44,054 nt of DNA from an uncultured Myxococcales bacterium (GTDB lineage Bacteria; Myxococcota_A; UBA9042), in the NCBI GenBank assembly GCA_903869075.1, contig CAIPXZ010000594.1, positions 1 through 44,054 of the forward strand, read 5' to 3'. This document shows, in pieces, positions 15,196 to 22,933 of this stretch. Position 1 is the first letter of the stretch. Each line of letters opens with the position of its first letter. Below the pieces are notes generated by a model. That model made no database searches. It saw only the letters and a list, made by a program, of their open reading frames with translations, and was not told where the DNA came from. The position numbers and the translations under genes are program-made.

Positions 15196-17538
15196 TTACA
15201 GCTTGATCGGCTTGGCCGCGGCGTCCGCGGGCTTCACTTCCTCCGGCGGCGGCTCCGGCGGCCGCGCATCGGCCACTTCACTCATCCGCTTGAACGTCAC
15301 CTGGATCGGCGTGCCCACCGGCACGACCTCACCCGCCGCCGGCATCTGCTCCACGCCCACGCCGCTGCCGCCAGCCGCCAAGCCCAGCTTGGCCTGCGCC
15401 AGCCGCTCGCGCACAACACGCATCGGCAGCCGCAGCACGTCCGGCACGCGCGCCATGCCTTCCGCCACCGGCGTCAGGTCCGCCGCCGGTTTGGGCGCCG
15501 CCGTCGCTGCCAGCAGCGTCGCCGCGGTCTTTTGCGCCAGCAGCTTGCGCTCGGCGTCCTCTTTCTTGGCCTTTTCCGGGTCGTTGCGGTCCAGGTACGG
15601 CGCGCCCGGGCTCGGCGGCACGCCCAGGTAGGGCAGCGTGAACCGCGCGATTTCCCGCACCACCGGCGCGGCGACGATGCCGCCATACCGCGCGATCTTG
15701 CCCAGCTTCGGGTCGAACTTGTTCGGCGTGTCGATGGCGGCGAAGACAACAAGCCGCGGGTTCTCGATCGGCGTGACGCCGATGAAGCTGCCGACCCAGT
15801 GCGTGTCCGAATAGCCGCCGTTGGCGTTCGCCTGCTGCGCCGTGCCGGTCTTGCCGCCGATCGTGTAGTTCGGGATCCGCGCCGCCGTGCCGGTGCCGCC
15901 CAAGCTCTTGCCGTCGGGCGAGCGCGGCTGGCACACCGAGGCCATCGCCTGCAGCACTTTCTCCGTCGTTTCCTTGTCAAACACGTGCTTGCCGGGGTCG
16001 GTCGGCAGCATTTCCTCTTTGCCATCCGCGGTGTGCACGGCGCGGATCAGCCGCGGCCGCCGGTAGGTGCCGCCGTTGGCCACCGCCGCAAAGCCGGCAA
16101 CCATCTGCAGCGGCGTCACGGCAATGCCCTGACCAAACGCGATGTTGGCGTACTGCACGAGCGACCACTTGTCCGACGGCGACAGCTGCCCCGCGCCTTC
16201 GCCGATCATCCCGAGGTCCAGCCGCCGGCCAAAACCCAGCGACCGCAGGTATTTTTCGTAGACCTCGCGGTGCATCCGCATCGCGATCTTGGCGTTGGCG
16301 ATGTTGGAGCTGACCTGCAGCGACTGCAGCCCGGTCACCTGCGCGTGCGGGTGGTCGTCCTTGATGACCTTGTTGCCCACGACCATCGGCCCCAGCGGGA
16401 TGATTTCCTCGAGCGTCACCGCCTTTTCCTGCAAGCCAATCGCGAGGTTGAACACCTTGAACGTCGAGCCCGGCTCGTATTGGAACTCCACGGCGATGTT
16501 GTGCAGGCCGTATTTCGGCGCCGTCTCGATGTCATTCGGGTTGAAGCTCGGCCACTGCGCCAGCGCCAGCACGTCGCCGGTCTGCACGTCCATCACCACC
16601 GCGATGCCGTGCTGCGCCTCGAACTCGCGCACCGCCGCTTCCAGGTGGTGCTCGGCCACAGCTTGGACTTTTTCGTCGATGGTCAGGCGGATGCTTTTGC
16701 CACCAAAAACGCCGGGATCCGGTGCGCCGTCGATGTACAGCGGCGTCGCGCTCGAGTCCTTGTACGTCCAGACCTCGACCTCCTGGCCGCGCAGCAGCTT
16801 GTCAAAGCTCGCCTCGATGCTGCCGGTCGTGTTGTCGCGGCCAACCAGCGGTCCCGCCAGCTCATTGTTGGGAAAATAGCGGATGAAGCGCGGCTCCAAC
16901 GTCACGCCCGGCAGCTCACCGTTGGCGATCGCCTCGCGGATCGCCTGACTCTGCTTGTCGGTCAGCTTGTGCGCCAAGTACGCGAACGCAATGCCTTTAT
17001 CCGTCTGCTTGCCGTCCTTGCCGATTTCGTGGCGGTTCATCTGGTCGCGGATGTACGCCTCGTCCTTGCCGCTCGCGCCGAGGATCGCCACGATCTTGTC
17101 GGTGATCTTCTTGCGAAACGCCGTGCCTTCCGCGCTATCGAACGGCATCTGCGTTGGCGTCGTCGACACTTTCTTCTTGTCGACCTTGACGAACGGCGGC
17201 AGCACCCAGCGCGGGTTGGCGGACACCGAGTTGGCCGACAGGCTCGTCGCCAGCGTCACGCCGTTGCGGTCCTCGATGTCGCCGCGCCGCGTCTCAATCT
17301 TGTTCAATTTCAGCAGGTTGCCCTTGGCGTATTTCTCGAGCGCGGCCTTGTTCATGACCGTCCAGACCGCCGCGCCGTAGGCAAACACCAGGTATGCGCC
17401 CAGCAGGCCGACAACGAGCTGCACCCGGCGCTTGGCGCGATCCTGCCGCGCCTGCGGGGTCGTGCCCGCACGGTCGAACAGCTGGAACAGCCGCGTCGGC
17501 AGCACTTTACGTGGCAGATCGCGCACATCCGTCGCCAT
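15196..17538 (-). CDS. ftsI: Septal transpeptidase FtsI (PBP3-like) with C-terminal PASTA domain
   Basis: FtsI cross-links septal peptidoglycan in the periplasm. The 780-residue product has a short cytoplasmic tail, one membrane segment (about residues 40-60), a PBP dimerisation domain (RGDIEDRNG and onward), and the transpeptidase domain with the active Ser in GSTFK (about residue 357), SSN, and KTGTAQ (about 563). The transpeptidase is followed by an Ala/Lys-rich spacer and one PASTA domain (about 700-755, starting VPDVLRLPMRVV), a module that binds muropeptides or beta-lactams in other proteins. I chose the ATG at 17538, which overlaps the upstream stop (TAATG); the open frame upstream to 17640 is a shadow. 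Confidence 0.95.
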   Translation of the reverse strand: MATDVRDLPRKVLPTRLFQLFDRAGTTPQARQDRAKRRVQLVVGLLGAYLVFAYGAAVWTVMNKAALEKYAKGNLLKLNKIETRRGDIEDRNGVTLATSLSANSVSANPRWVLPPFVKVDKKKVSTTPTQMPFDSAEGTAFRKKITDKIVAILGASGKDEAYIRDQMNRHEIGKDGKQTDKGIAFAYLAHKLTDKQSQAIREAIANGELPGVTLEPRFIRYFPNNELAGPLVGRDNTTGSIEASFDKLLRGQEVEVWTYKDSSATPLYIDGAPDPGVFGGKSIRLTIDEKVQAVAEHHLEAAVREFEAQHGIAVVMDVQTGDVLALAQWPSFNPNDIETAPKYGLHNIAVEFQYEPGSTFKVFNLAIGLQEKAVTLEEIIPLGPMVVGNKVIKDDHPHAQVTGLQSLQVSSNIANAKIAMRMHREVYEKYLRSLGFGRRLDLGMIGEGAGQLSPSDKWSLVQYANIAFGQGIAVTPLQMVAGFAAVANGGTYRRPRLIRAVHTADGKEEMLPTDPGKHVFDKETTEKVLQAMASVCQPRSPDGKSLGGTGTAARIPNYTIGGKTGTAQQANANGGYSDTHWVGSFIGVTPIENPRLVVFAAIDTPNKFDPKLGKIARYGGIVAAPVVREIARFTLPYLGVPPSPGAPYLDRNDPEKAKKEDAERKLLAQKTAATLLAATAAPKPAADLTPVAEGMARVPDVLRLPMRVVRERLAQAKLGLAAGGSGVGVEQMPAAGEVVPVGTPIQVTFKRMSEVADARPPEPPPEEVKPADAAAKPIKL

Positions 17539-18359
17539 TACCAGCCCCCCACTTGCCGGCCTTCGCCGCCGCCCGAACCTTGCCGCGTCCGCGCCTTGCA
17601 GCGCCGTCCCAGCATGGTGTCGCCGCCCAACTCGGCGCATTTGTGAAATTCCGCGTCCGCTTCACCCAGCTTGCCCGCCGCCGTCAGCGCCTCGGCGCGC
17701 TGCAGGTGCAGCTCGGCGTAGGTCGGGCAGCGCGTCGTCGCCTCGGTCATCTGCTCCACCGCGGCGTTGAAGTCGCGTTCGGCCATCGCCAGCAGCGCCA
17801 AGTTCCGATAGCCATTGCAAAGTTTCGGATTCAAGAACACCGCGAGCTTGAGGTTCTTGTCCGCCAGCCGCATGTCGCCCAGCTTCAGATACGCCCAGCC
17901 CAGGTTGTTGTAGACGAGCGATTGCGTCGTGTAATTCGGCTCTTTCAGCAGCGGCTCCAGCGTCGCGATGGCGTCCGCCCAGCGCTCCAACTCCAGGTAT
18001 GTGGCGCCCAGGTGGTTGCGCGCAGCGTAGTAGTTCGGCCGGGTCTGCAGCGCGTGCTTGAAGCTCGTGGCGGCTTCCTCAAACTGCTTGCGGCCAAACT
18101 CAATGAAACCATAGAGATAATGCGAGTCGGCGTGATCTGGATCGATCTCCAGCGCCGCAACGAGCTCGCGAATCGCCAGGTCGATGTTCTTGGACTGGAA
18201 ATAGCCCGCCGCCAGGTTGTAATGAAAATCCGCTTTCTCTTCGCGGGCTTTGCGATCGACTTCCGCCGACGAGCACGCGCCCGACAAAACCGCGCACGTC
18301 GCCGTCACTGCGAGCAGCAGTCGGCGCGAGCGGCTGGAAATCGTGAGGCAGGGCAGCAT
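17538..18359 (-). CDS. TPR lipoprotein embedded in the dcw cluster
   Basis: The 273-residue protein begins with a basic signal peptide and a lipobox (LSGAC, Cys about residue 28), then contains about five tetratricopeptide repeats (ADFHYNLAAGYFQSKNIDLA, then SHYLYGFIEFGRKQFEEAA, NHLGATYLELERWADAIATL, YNNLGWAYLKLGDMRLADKN, and YRNLALLAMAERDFNAAVE). Such lipoproteins (PilF/PilW-like) act as periplasmic or outer-membrane scaffolds. The ATG at 18359 lies one base after the ftsL stop, and its stop overlaps the ftsI start, so it is translated with ftsL and ftsI. That position suggests a scaffold role at the divisome; this is inference. No such gene belongs to the standard dcw set I know. Confidence 0.9.
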   Translation of the reverse strand: MLPCLTISSRSRRLLLAVTATCAVLSGACSSAEVDRKAREEKADFHYNLAAGYFQSKNIDLAIRELVAALEIDPDHADSHYLYGFIEFGRKQFEEAATSFKHALQTRPNYYAARNHLGATYLELERWADAIATLEPLLKEPNYTTQSLVYNNLGWAYLKLGDMRLADKNLKLAVFLNPKLCNGYRNLALLAMAERDFNAAVEQMTEATTRCPTYAELHLQRAEALTAAGKLGEADAEFHKCAELGGDTMLGRRCKARTRQGSGGGEGRQVGGW

Positions 18360-18360
18360 G

Positions 18361-18747
18361 TTACTCGACGTCCACCTGTTCATCGGCGCCGGGCACGCGC
18401 ATGTGGTAGACCTCGTTGGCCTCCTTGCGCAGCTCGTTCGGGTTCTTCAGTCCGGTCAAGTTGGCCTCCGCGTGGCGGTTTGCCTCGATCTGCTCGCGCA
18501 GGGCGTCATTGGCGCGCACAAGCTCGTACGCCGTGCGGATGCCCGACGACGACCGCCGCACCTGCAGCACGCCCAGCGTCGCCACCGTCAGCGCGCCGCC
18601 GAGGACCGCCACGACGCGCCACCAAAAGAACCGCTCCGAGCGCTCGGACCGCTCCGCATCCGACACCGGCCGGCGCTGCCACCACTGCGTCAAGCGCTGG
18701 CCGTCCATGGCGTGCTCCAAGCTCTGGCTGTCGTGTTGGTCCTGCAT
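18361..18747 (-). CDS. ftsL: Cell division protein FtsL
   Basis: A small bitopic protein with FtsL topology: a charged cytoplasmic tail of about 40 residues, a membrane segment (WWRVVAVLGGALTVATLGVL) and a periplasmic coiled coil (LVRANDALREQIEANRHAEA) that ends in a short conserved-looking tail (LKNPNELRKEANEVY). FtsL pairs with FtsB and FtsQ and activates FtsWI. I chose the ATG at 18747 (MQDQHDSQ, 128 residues) because GGGAG lies 8 bases upstream. A longer start at 18795 (144 residues) has no good ribosome site and would overlap the AGTTGAC boxes. Position between rsmH and ftsI supports the name. Confidence 0.85.
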   Translation of the reverse strand: MQDQHDSQSLEHAMDGQRLTQWWQRRPVSDAERSERSERFFWWRVVAVLGGALTVATLGVLQVRRSSSGIRTAYELVRANDALREQIEANRHAEANLTGLKNPNELRKEANEVYHMRVPGADEQVDVE

Positions 18748-18786
18748 CCCGCTCACTCCCTTTGCCGCTGCGCTCTGGCCCGATCC

Positions 18787-18857
18787 AGTTGACATAACCA
18801 GTTGACACCCAACGCCGTTATGCGACGTCCGCGGGCGCGGTCAACTATTTGTCAACT
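18787..18857. promoter_or_regulatory. Four AGTTGAC boxes and a possible promoter upstream of ftsL
   Basis: The 7-mer AGTTGAC occurs exactly twice on the plus strand (18787-18793, 18800-18806) and twice on the minus strand (18840-18846, 18851-18857). This makes a symmetric array within the 136-bp gap between rsmH and ftsL. On the transcribed minus strand, TTGACC (18839-18844) and CATAAC (18817-18822), 16 bases apart, could be a sigma-70 promoter with one box pair over its -35 region and the other around the transcription start. The downstream pair is also a 10-base direct repeat, TGTCAACTGG. A regulator binding here is inferred. Confidence 0.5.
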
Positions 18858-18883
18858 TTTTCGCAACTCCGCTCCGCTCCTCA

Positions 18884-19885
18884 TCAATCTTCGTCCCCAT
18901 CGGCCACATCCAGCGGCGTCCCCGGTCGGTTCCGCCACAACAGCCGCAGCCGTGCGCTGCGGGCCCGCGGGTTGTCCCGCACTTCTTCGTCCCCCGCTGC
19001 CTGCGGCTTGCCGCGCATGAATTCACCATACTTTTTAGGCGCTTGCGCCCGCATCATCTGCTTGACGAGCCGATCCTCGCCGGAGTGGAAGCTGATGACG
19101 GCCAGCACGCCGCCCGGCTGCAGCTGACCGGGTGCGTCGCGCAAAAGCGCTTCCAATTCGCCCAGTTCGTCGTTAACCCAGATCCGCAGCGCCTGGAACA
19201 CAAGCGTCGCCGGATGCACGTTGCGGTCGCGCGGCAGGCGCGCGGCCAGGCGTTGCGCCAGCTTGGCGGTGGTGTCCGCGCCCTCCTGCACGGACTGCAG
19301 GACGATGCGCGCGGTGCCGATCGACCGGCGAATATCGCCGTATTCATAGAGGATATCCGCCAGATCCTCGAGGCTCACCGCCTCCAGGCGCTGCGCCAGC
19401 GTCAGCCCGCGGCTCGGGTCCATCCGCATGTCCAGCGGGCCGTCGTGGCGCAGCGAGAAGCCGCGCGCGGCGGTGTCGAACTGGTGGGACGACACGCCCA
19501 GATCGGCGATAATTGACGTAACATCAGGGATTTGCAGATCGGCCAGCACGGCCGCCAGCGCGCCAAACGGCGTGTGCACGGCGCGAAACCGCGCACCAAA
19601 CGGCGCCAGCCGCACGCTCGCCGCGGCAATCGCCGCCGGGTCGCGATCGAGGCCGATGACCTCCACGTGCGGCAGCGCCAGCAGGATCGCCTCGCTGTGG
19701 CCACCGCCACCCAGCGTGCAATCGACGACGCGCACCGTCTCGCGCGCCGCCGCGGCCGCGACGACGGCCGCCGTCACGGCGTCACGCAGCACGGTAACGT
19801 GCGCAAATTCCGCCTGTTCAGGGGACGAAGTTGTCAAATCAGCCTCCGATTGACCGCGCCCAGCGGCCAATCGCGTCGCACTCAC
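18884..19885 (-). CDS. rsmH: 16S rRNA (cytosine1402-N4)-methyltransferase RsmH (MraW)
   Basis: RsmH methylates C1402 of 16S rRNA using S-adenosylmethionine. The 333-residue protein has the usual HVTVLRDAV start region, the SAM site VVDCTLGGGGHSEAIL, GLDRDPAAIA, IIADLGVSSHQFD, GFSLRHDGPLDMRM, and FQALRIWVNDELGELE, plus SFHSGEDRLVKQ near the end. I chose the GTG at 19885, which overlaps the mraZ stop (GTGA). The open frame continues upstream to 19987 only as a shadow of mraZ. The family form SFHSLEDR reads SFHSGEDR here. Confidence 0.96.
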   Translation of the reverse strand: MSATRLAAGRGQSEADLTTSSPEQAEFAHVTVLRDAVTAAVVAAAAARETVRVVDCTLGGGGHSEAILLALPHVEVIGLDRDPAAIAAASVRLAPFGARFRAVHTPFGALAAVLADLQIPDVTSIIADLGVSSHQFDTAARGFSLRHDGPLDMRMDPSRGLTLAQRLEAVSLEDLADILYEYGDIRRSIGTARIVLQSVQEGADTTAKLAQRLAARLPRDRNVHPATLVFQALRIWVNDELGELEALLRDAPGQLQPGGVLAVISFHSGEDRLVKQMMRAQAPKKYGEFMRGKPQAAGDEEVRDNPRARSARLRLLWRNRPGTPLDVADGDED

Positions 19886-20352
19886 AGCCCCAGCTCCGCC
19901 AGCGCGTGGTTCCACGCCCCCAGCGCTTCGCCGCTCATGGCACCCTCGATGTCGCGCTGCGTCGCCGCCCAGGCCTCGCCCGACCACACTTCAAAGCGGC
20001 GAACTTGGCCAATCAACACGACTTCTTCCTTGGCGGTGATGCCCGCCCACGCCCGCAGTGCCGGCGCCAACACGATGCGACCGTGGCTGTCCGGCTCGAC
20101 CGCCTGCGCGCTAGCGAATTGAAAATGCAGCAGTTTTTGCACCGCTGGATCCGCCGACGGCAGCGCCATGACGCGGTCCTCGCGGGCTTCCCAGTCGCGC
20201 GCCGTGTACGCCTGCAGGCAGCGGTGCAGCGTCGACTTGGCCAGCACGAGCCGCGAATCCCCATTCTGCTCAAGCAGTTGGCGAAAGCCGGCGGGAATGC
20301 TCAGCCGGCACTTGTCGTCCACGCGCTGGTTGTGCTCGCCGCGAAATCGCAT
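19882..20352 (-). CDS. mraZ: Transcriptional regulator MraZ
   Basis: MraZ is a ring-forming DNA-binding protein with two SpoVT-AbrB repeats that represses its own dcw operon. The 156-residue protein starts with FRGEHNQRVDDKCRLSIPAGFR and has the second repeat at about residues 88-125 (VEPDSHGRIVLAPALRAWAG). The first repeat usually reads DxKGR; here the Gly is Cys (DDKCR). It is the first gene of the cluster. Two TGGGA boxes lie about 145-160 bp upstream, next to a sigma-70 promoter, and fit autoregulation. Confidence 0.95.
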   Translation of the reverse strand: MRFRGEHNQRVDDKCRLSIPAGFRQLLEQNGDSRLVLAKSTLHRCLQAYTARDWEAREDRVMALPSADPAVQKLLHFQFASAQAVEPDSHGRIVLAPALRAWAGITAKEEVVLIGQVRRFEVWSGEAWAATQRDIEGAMSGEALGAWNHALAELGL

Positions 20353-20373
20353 GGTCTTTCAAGTCGTTGCGCG

Positions 20374-20496
20374 TCAGCTGACGGTGTGGCGCGGCACCTG
20401 GGCGCACAGGCCGGTGGTGCCGGTTTCTGGACGTGGGCGCGAACCTCGTGGACCCTGCGGTCCCGGACCAGTGGCACCCGCCACGATCCGCTTCAT
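20374..20496 (-). CDS. Possible 40-codon leader peptide upstream of mraZ
   Basis: A short frame (MKRIVAGATGPGPQGPRGS and onward) begins with ATG 7 bases after a perfect GGAGG and ends with TGA 21 bp before the mraZ ATG. Its product is Gly/Pro/Arg-rich and collagen-like in its first half. It may be a translated leader that couples ribosomes to mraZ, or simply an upstream part of the transcript. The ribosome site would sit very near the predicted transcription start, which weakens the case. Confidence 0.3.
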   Translation of the reverse strand: MKRIVAGATGPGPQGPRGSRPRPETGTTGLCAQVPRHTVS

Positions 20497-20510
20497 CCCA
20501 TTTCCTCCCA
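20496..20510 (-). promoter_or_regulatory. Two MraZ-type TGGGA boxes
   Basis: TGGGA occurs at 20506-20510 and 20496-20500, exactly 10 bp apart. MraZ operators in other bacteria are TGGGN repeats with that spacing, usually three or four copies. Only two perfect copies are visible. They lie just downstream of the -10 element, where binding would block transcription. Confidence 0.6.
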
Positions 20511-20513
20511 CTG

Positions 20514-20543
20514 AGGGTAGTTGCCCGCGCGGTCCGGTGTCAA
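20514..20543 (-). promoter_or_regulatory. Predicted sigma-70 promoter of mraZ and the dcw cluster
   Basis: A perfect TTGACA (-35, 20538-20543) is followed 18 bases later by TACCCT (-10, 20514-20519). Transcription would begin near 20505-20509, giving a leader of about 155 bases before mraZ. Confidence 0.6.
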
Positions 20544-20740
20544 CGCTTGGCCGCGATCGGTACTGGTTTTTGGCTCTGAAATGCCCCAGTTGGACGGCGA
20601 ACCGCGGCGATCGGCGGCGCCCGGCTGGCCCGCGCGGCGATCGGCCCGGCGATCGAAAACGCGACGTGCGTTGTGACAAGTCTGCAACTGATTGATCAGT
20701 CTAGAGAAACGCCAAAAATCATGATCATCGCGGCGAACAG

Positions 20741-20768
20741 TTGTCGCGCCCGCGGCTGCCGCTACAAT
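20741..20768 (+). promoter_or_regulatory. Predicted sigma-70 promoter of the hydrolase-like lipoprotein gene
   Basis: TTGTCG (20741-20746) and TACAAT (20763-20768) are 16 bases apart. The start point would fall at about 20775, just before a GGAGG ribosome site (20777-20781) and the ATG at 20787. Confidence 0.5.
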
Positions 20769-20786
20769 GCGGCCCGGAGGTGTTCG

Positions 20787-22055
20787 ATGCGGAGTGCAAA
20801 TTTTCTGGGCCGGCGGATCGTGGCCGTGCAAGTGGTGATGGCGGCGCTGGCTCTGGCCGGTGCCAATGGCTGCGGGTCGAAGGCGGCGTCCAGCAGCGGC
20901 AGCGACGGCAAGGCGACCGATGACAGCACGCCGACCGATGACGTCGCCACCGGCGAGCTGCCCGGCCACGACGCGATGGCGGTCGACACTTCCAAGGTCT
21001 CGTCGACAGTGCTGTCACCCGTGGTCAAGGTCAACGACCAGGGCCAGTCGTACGATTCCGCCATCAAAGCCGCGTTCATCAAGCCGCTGGACTGCACTGC
21101 GTCGGCGCCGTGCCCACTTGTCATCGTCGTTGGCGATTACGACCCGGCGCCGTATCCGACCTACACCGATCCGGCCAAGAAGCTCGCGGCGATCGCCCAC
21201 GCCAACGTGCTGCTTTTCAACCTGCCCGGCACCGGCGACGGCGCGCAGCACTCGAGCGGCACCAATGATTACGGTGGCTTGTGGCACATGACCGCGGTGC
21301 AGCAGCTGTACAAGACGCAGTCGATCGCGCCCGGCGTGGACAAGACCAAGGTCGGCTTCCTGACGATTGGCACCGGCCTCATCCCGGTCACGGCGGCGTT
21401 CGACGCGTTCCCGTCGGACCTGGCGAGCGTGAATTTCGTCATCGACGTCGAGGGGCCGATCGACCGCTGCTCGATCAGCCAGGCGCCTGAGGACGACACC
21501 AAGAACATCGGCCCGGGCGACGGTGCCGGCGCCTCGGACAGCGCTTGCCATTTCACGACCGCGCCGCACTCTGCGCAGTACCCACCGGCGACCGGCGGCA
21601 AGCCCGCCAGCATCATCTGCGCCCCGGGCGCGTGGCCGATCACCGCGACCGGCAGCGGCTGCGACGACAACGCCTGGTGGATCGACCGCGAGCCTTACAC
21701 CAAGCTGCAAAAAGTCGGCGCGCGCTACCAGCGCCTGCAGTTCAAGTACGACCACCGCTTGCCCAGCCATTGGGCCAGCCGTTTGGCGCTCAAGGCGATG
21801 GCTTCGTCAGCCAGCAACTACTTTGCGCTCAACAACATGCCGGCGTGCAGCACGGTCAACGAGGACGACTGCACGGCGCTCGAAGCCGGCGGCCAGTCTT
21901 GCTGGCTGTCGGGCGACTACGGCAACGGCTTGGCGTCCGCGCCGTACGCCGGCACCGACTTCGTGGCGATCTCGTGGGACGCGCTGTTCTCGGAAGTGCT
22001 GCCGACCTACGTCAACGCGATCCTCGACACCAAGACCAACCCAAAGTGCAAGTGA
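20787..22055 (+). CDS. Lipoprotein with an alpha/beta-hydrolase-like domain
   Basis: The 422-residue protein has a signal peptide and a lipobox ending ANGC (Cys about 28), then a Ser/Gly/Asp-rich linker and a globular domain with many Cys. The pattern (CPLVIVVGDYDP, VLLFNLPGTGDG, GVDKTKVGFLTIGTG) resembles an alpha/beta hydrolase core, but the usual nucleophile motif GxSxG reads TIGTG, so the Ser is missing and the fold or activity is uncertain. Start at 20787 is supported by GGAGG 5 bases upstream; the longer frame upstream (20673) is not. Its stop overlaps the Nudix gene start (TGATG). Confidence 0.8.
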   Translation: MRSANFLGRRIVAVQVVMAALALAGANGCGSKAASSSGSDGKATDDSTPTDDVATGELPGHDAMAVDTSKVSSTVLSPVVKVNDQGQSYDSAIKAAFIKPLDCTASAPCPLVIVVGDYDPAPYPTYTDPAKKLAAIAHANVLLFNLPGTGDGAQHSSGTNDYGGLWHMTAVQQLYKTQSIAPGVDKTKVGFLTIGTGLIPVTAAFDAFPSDLASVNFVIDVEGPIDRCSISQAPEDDTKNIGPGDGAGASDSACHFTTAPHSAQYPPATGGKPASIICAPGAWPITATGSGCDDNAWWIDREPYTKLQKVGARYQRLQFKYDHRLPSHWASRLALKAMASSASNYFALNNMPACSTVNEDDCTALEAGGQSCWLSGDYGNGLASAPYAGTDFVAISWDALFSEVLPTYVNAILDTKTNPKCK

Positions 22056-22933
22056 TGCCGCCGGTGCGCAACGCCGCGACGGTCGTGCTGCTGCGCGACA
22101 CGGCGCACGGCCCGGAGACTTTTCTGGTGCGGCGCCACGGCCAGAGCGGCTTCATGGCCGGCGCGACGGTGTTTCCGGGCGGCAAGCTGGATGACGCGGA
22201 CGTGGCGGCGCAGACGTCCGGCCTGACGCCGCAGCAGTGCGGTGAACGGCTGGGGCTGGCGGACGCGGATCTGGCGTGGCGCATCCACATCGCCGCTGTG
22301 CGCGAGCTGCACGAGGAAGCGCATGTGCTGCTGGCGCGCGACGCGCACGGGCGCGTGGTGGACGGCGCGGCGGTGGCGGCGATCGATCTGGCGCTGGAAG
22401 GCGCGCGTGAAGGCCACCAGCTGCCGGCGGACAAGTGGCACGCGGCGGTGCAAGCCGCCGGTTTGACGCTGGCGTTGGAGCTGCTGACGCCGTTTGCCCA
22501 CTGGCTGACGCCGCGCGCCGAGCCGCGGCGGTTTGACACCTGGTTTTTCGCCGCGGTGCAGCCGGCCGGCCAGCAGGCGGCGCTCGATCCCCATGAGTCG
22601 AGCGACGCGTTTTGGCGGACGGCGCGGGCGGCGCTGGACGAGCACGACGCCGGTGGCGCGATCCTGCTGCCGCCGCCGACGCTGCTGACGATGCTGCAGA
22701 TGGCCGAGCTGCCGACGGCCGCTGCCGCGGTCATCACCGGGCTGGCGCAAGACGGCGTGGGTCCGTGCGTGGAGCCACATTTTGCCGTGGATACGCCCGA
22801 TGGCCCGGCGATCATCCTGCCGGCGGACGTCGGCCACCCCGAGCACGCCGCGTGGCATGCGCAGACCGGCGTGTCCGCGCAACGTAGCCGTTTCCTGTTG
22901 CGGAACGGGCGGTTTACGTTCGTGCGCGGCTAG
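22055..22933 (+). CDS. Nudix hydrolase (NUDT7/NUDT19-like)
   Basis: Nudix enzymes cleave nucleoside diphosphates linked to another group. The 292-residue protein begins with AATVVLLRD and has an expanded Nudix box: FPGGKLDDAD, an insertion, then AAVRELHEEAHVLL, which contains the REx2EE metal-binding core. The long insertion is typical of the CoA-diphosphatase-like NUDT7/NUDT19 branch; the substrate is not certain. The ATG overlaps the stop of the preceding lipoprotein (TGATG), so the two are coupled. Its TAG stop lies in a CTAG shared with the convergent gene's stop. Confidence 0.88.
   Translation: MPPVRNAATVVLLRDTAHGPETFLVRRHGQSGFMAGATVFPGGKLDDADVAAQTSGLTPQQCGERLGLADADLAWRIHIAAVRELHEEAHVLLARDAHGRVVDGAAVAAIDLALEGAREGHQLPADKWHAAVQAAGLTLALELLTPFAHWLTPRAEPRRFDTWFFAAVQPAGQQAALDPHESSDAFWRTARAALDEHDAGGAILLPPPTLLTMLQMAELPTAAAAVITGLAQDGVGPCVEPHFAVDTPDGPAIILPADVGHPEHAAWHAQTGVSAQRSRFLLRNGRFTFVRG

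Larger units (their letters stand above)
20353..20786. other. Intergenic region between mraZ and the divergent lipoprotein
   Basis: This 434-bp gap holds the mraZ promoter and TGGGA boxes (20496-20543), a possible 40-codon leader frame (20374-20496), and the promoter of the divergent gene (20741-20768). Nothing else was recognised; longer open frames here lack family resemblance. Confidence 0.7.

Noticed and set aside
13702-17646. Very long open frame on the plus strand (1314 codons) opposite murE and ftsI
   Set aside because: It is the antisense shadow of well-supported genes in GC-rich DNA. Its translation is Arg/His/Gln-rich low-complexity sequence with no domain or ribosome site.
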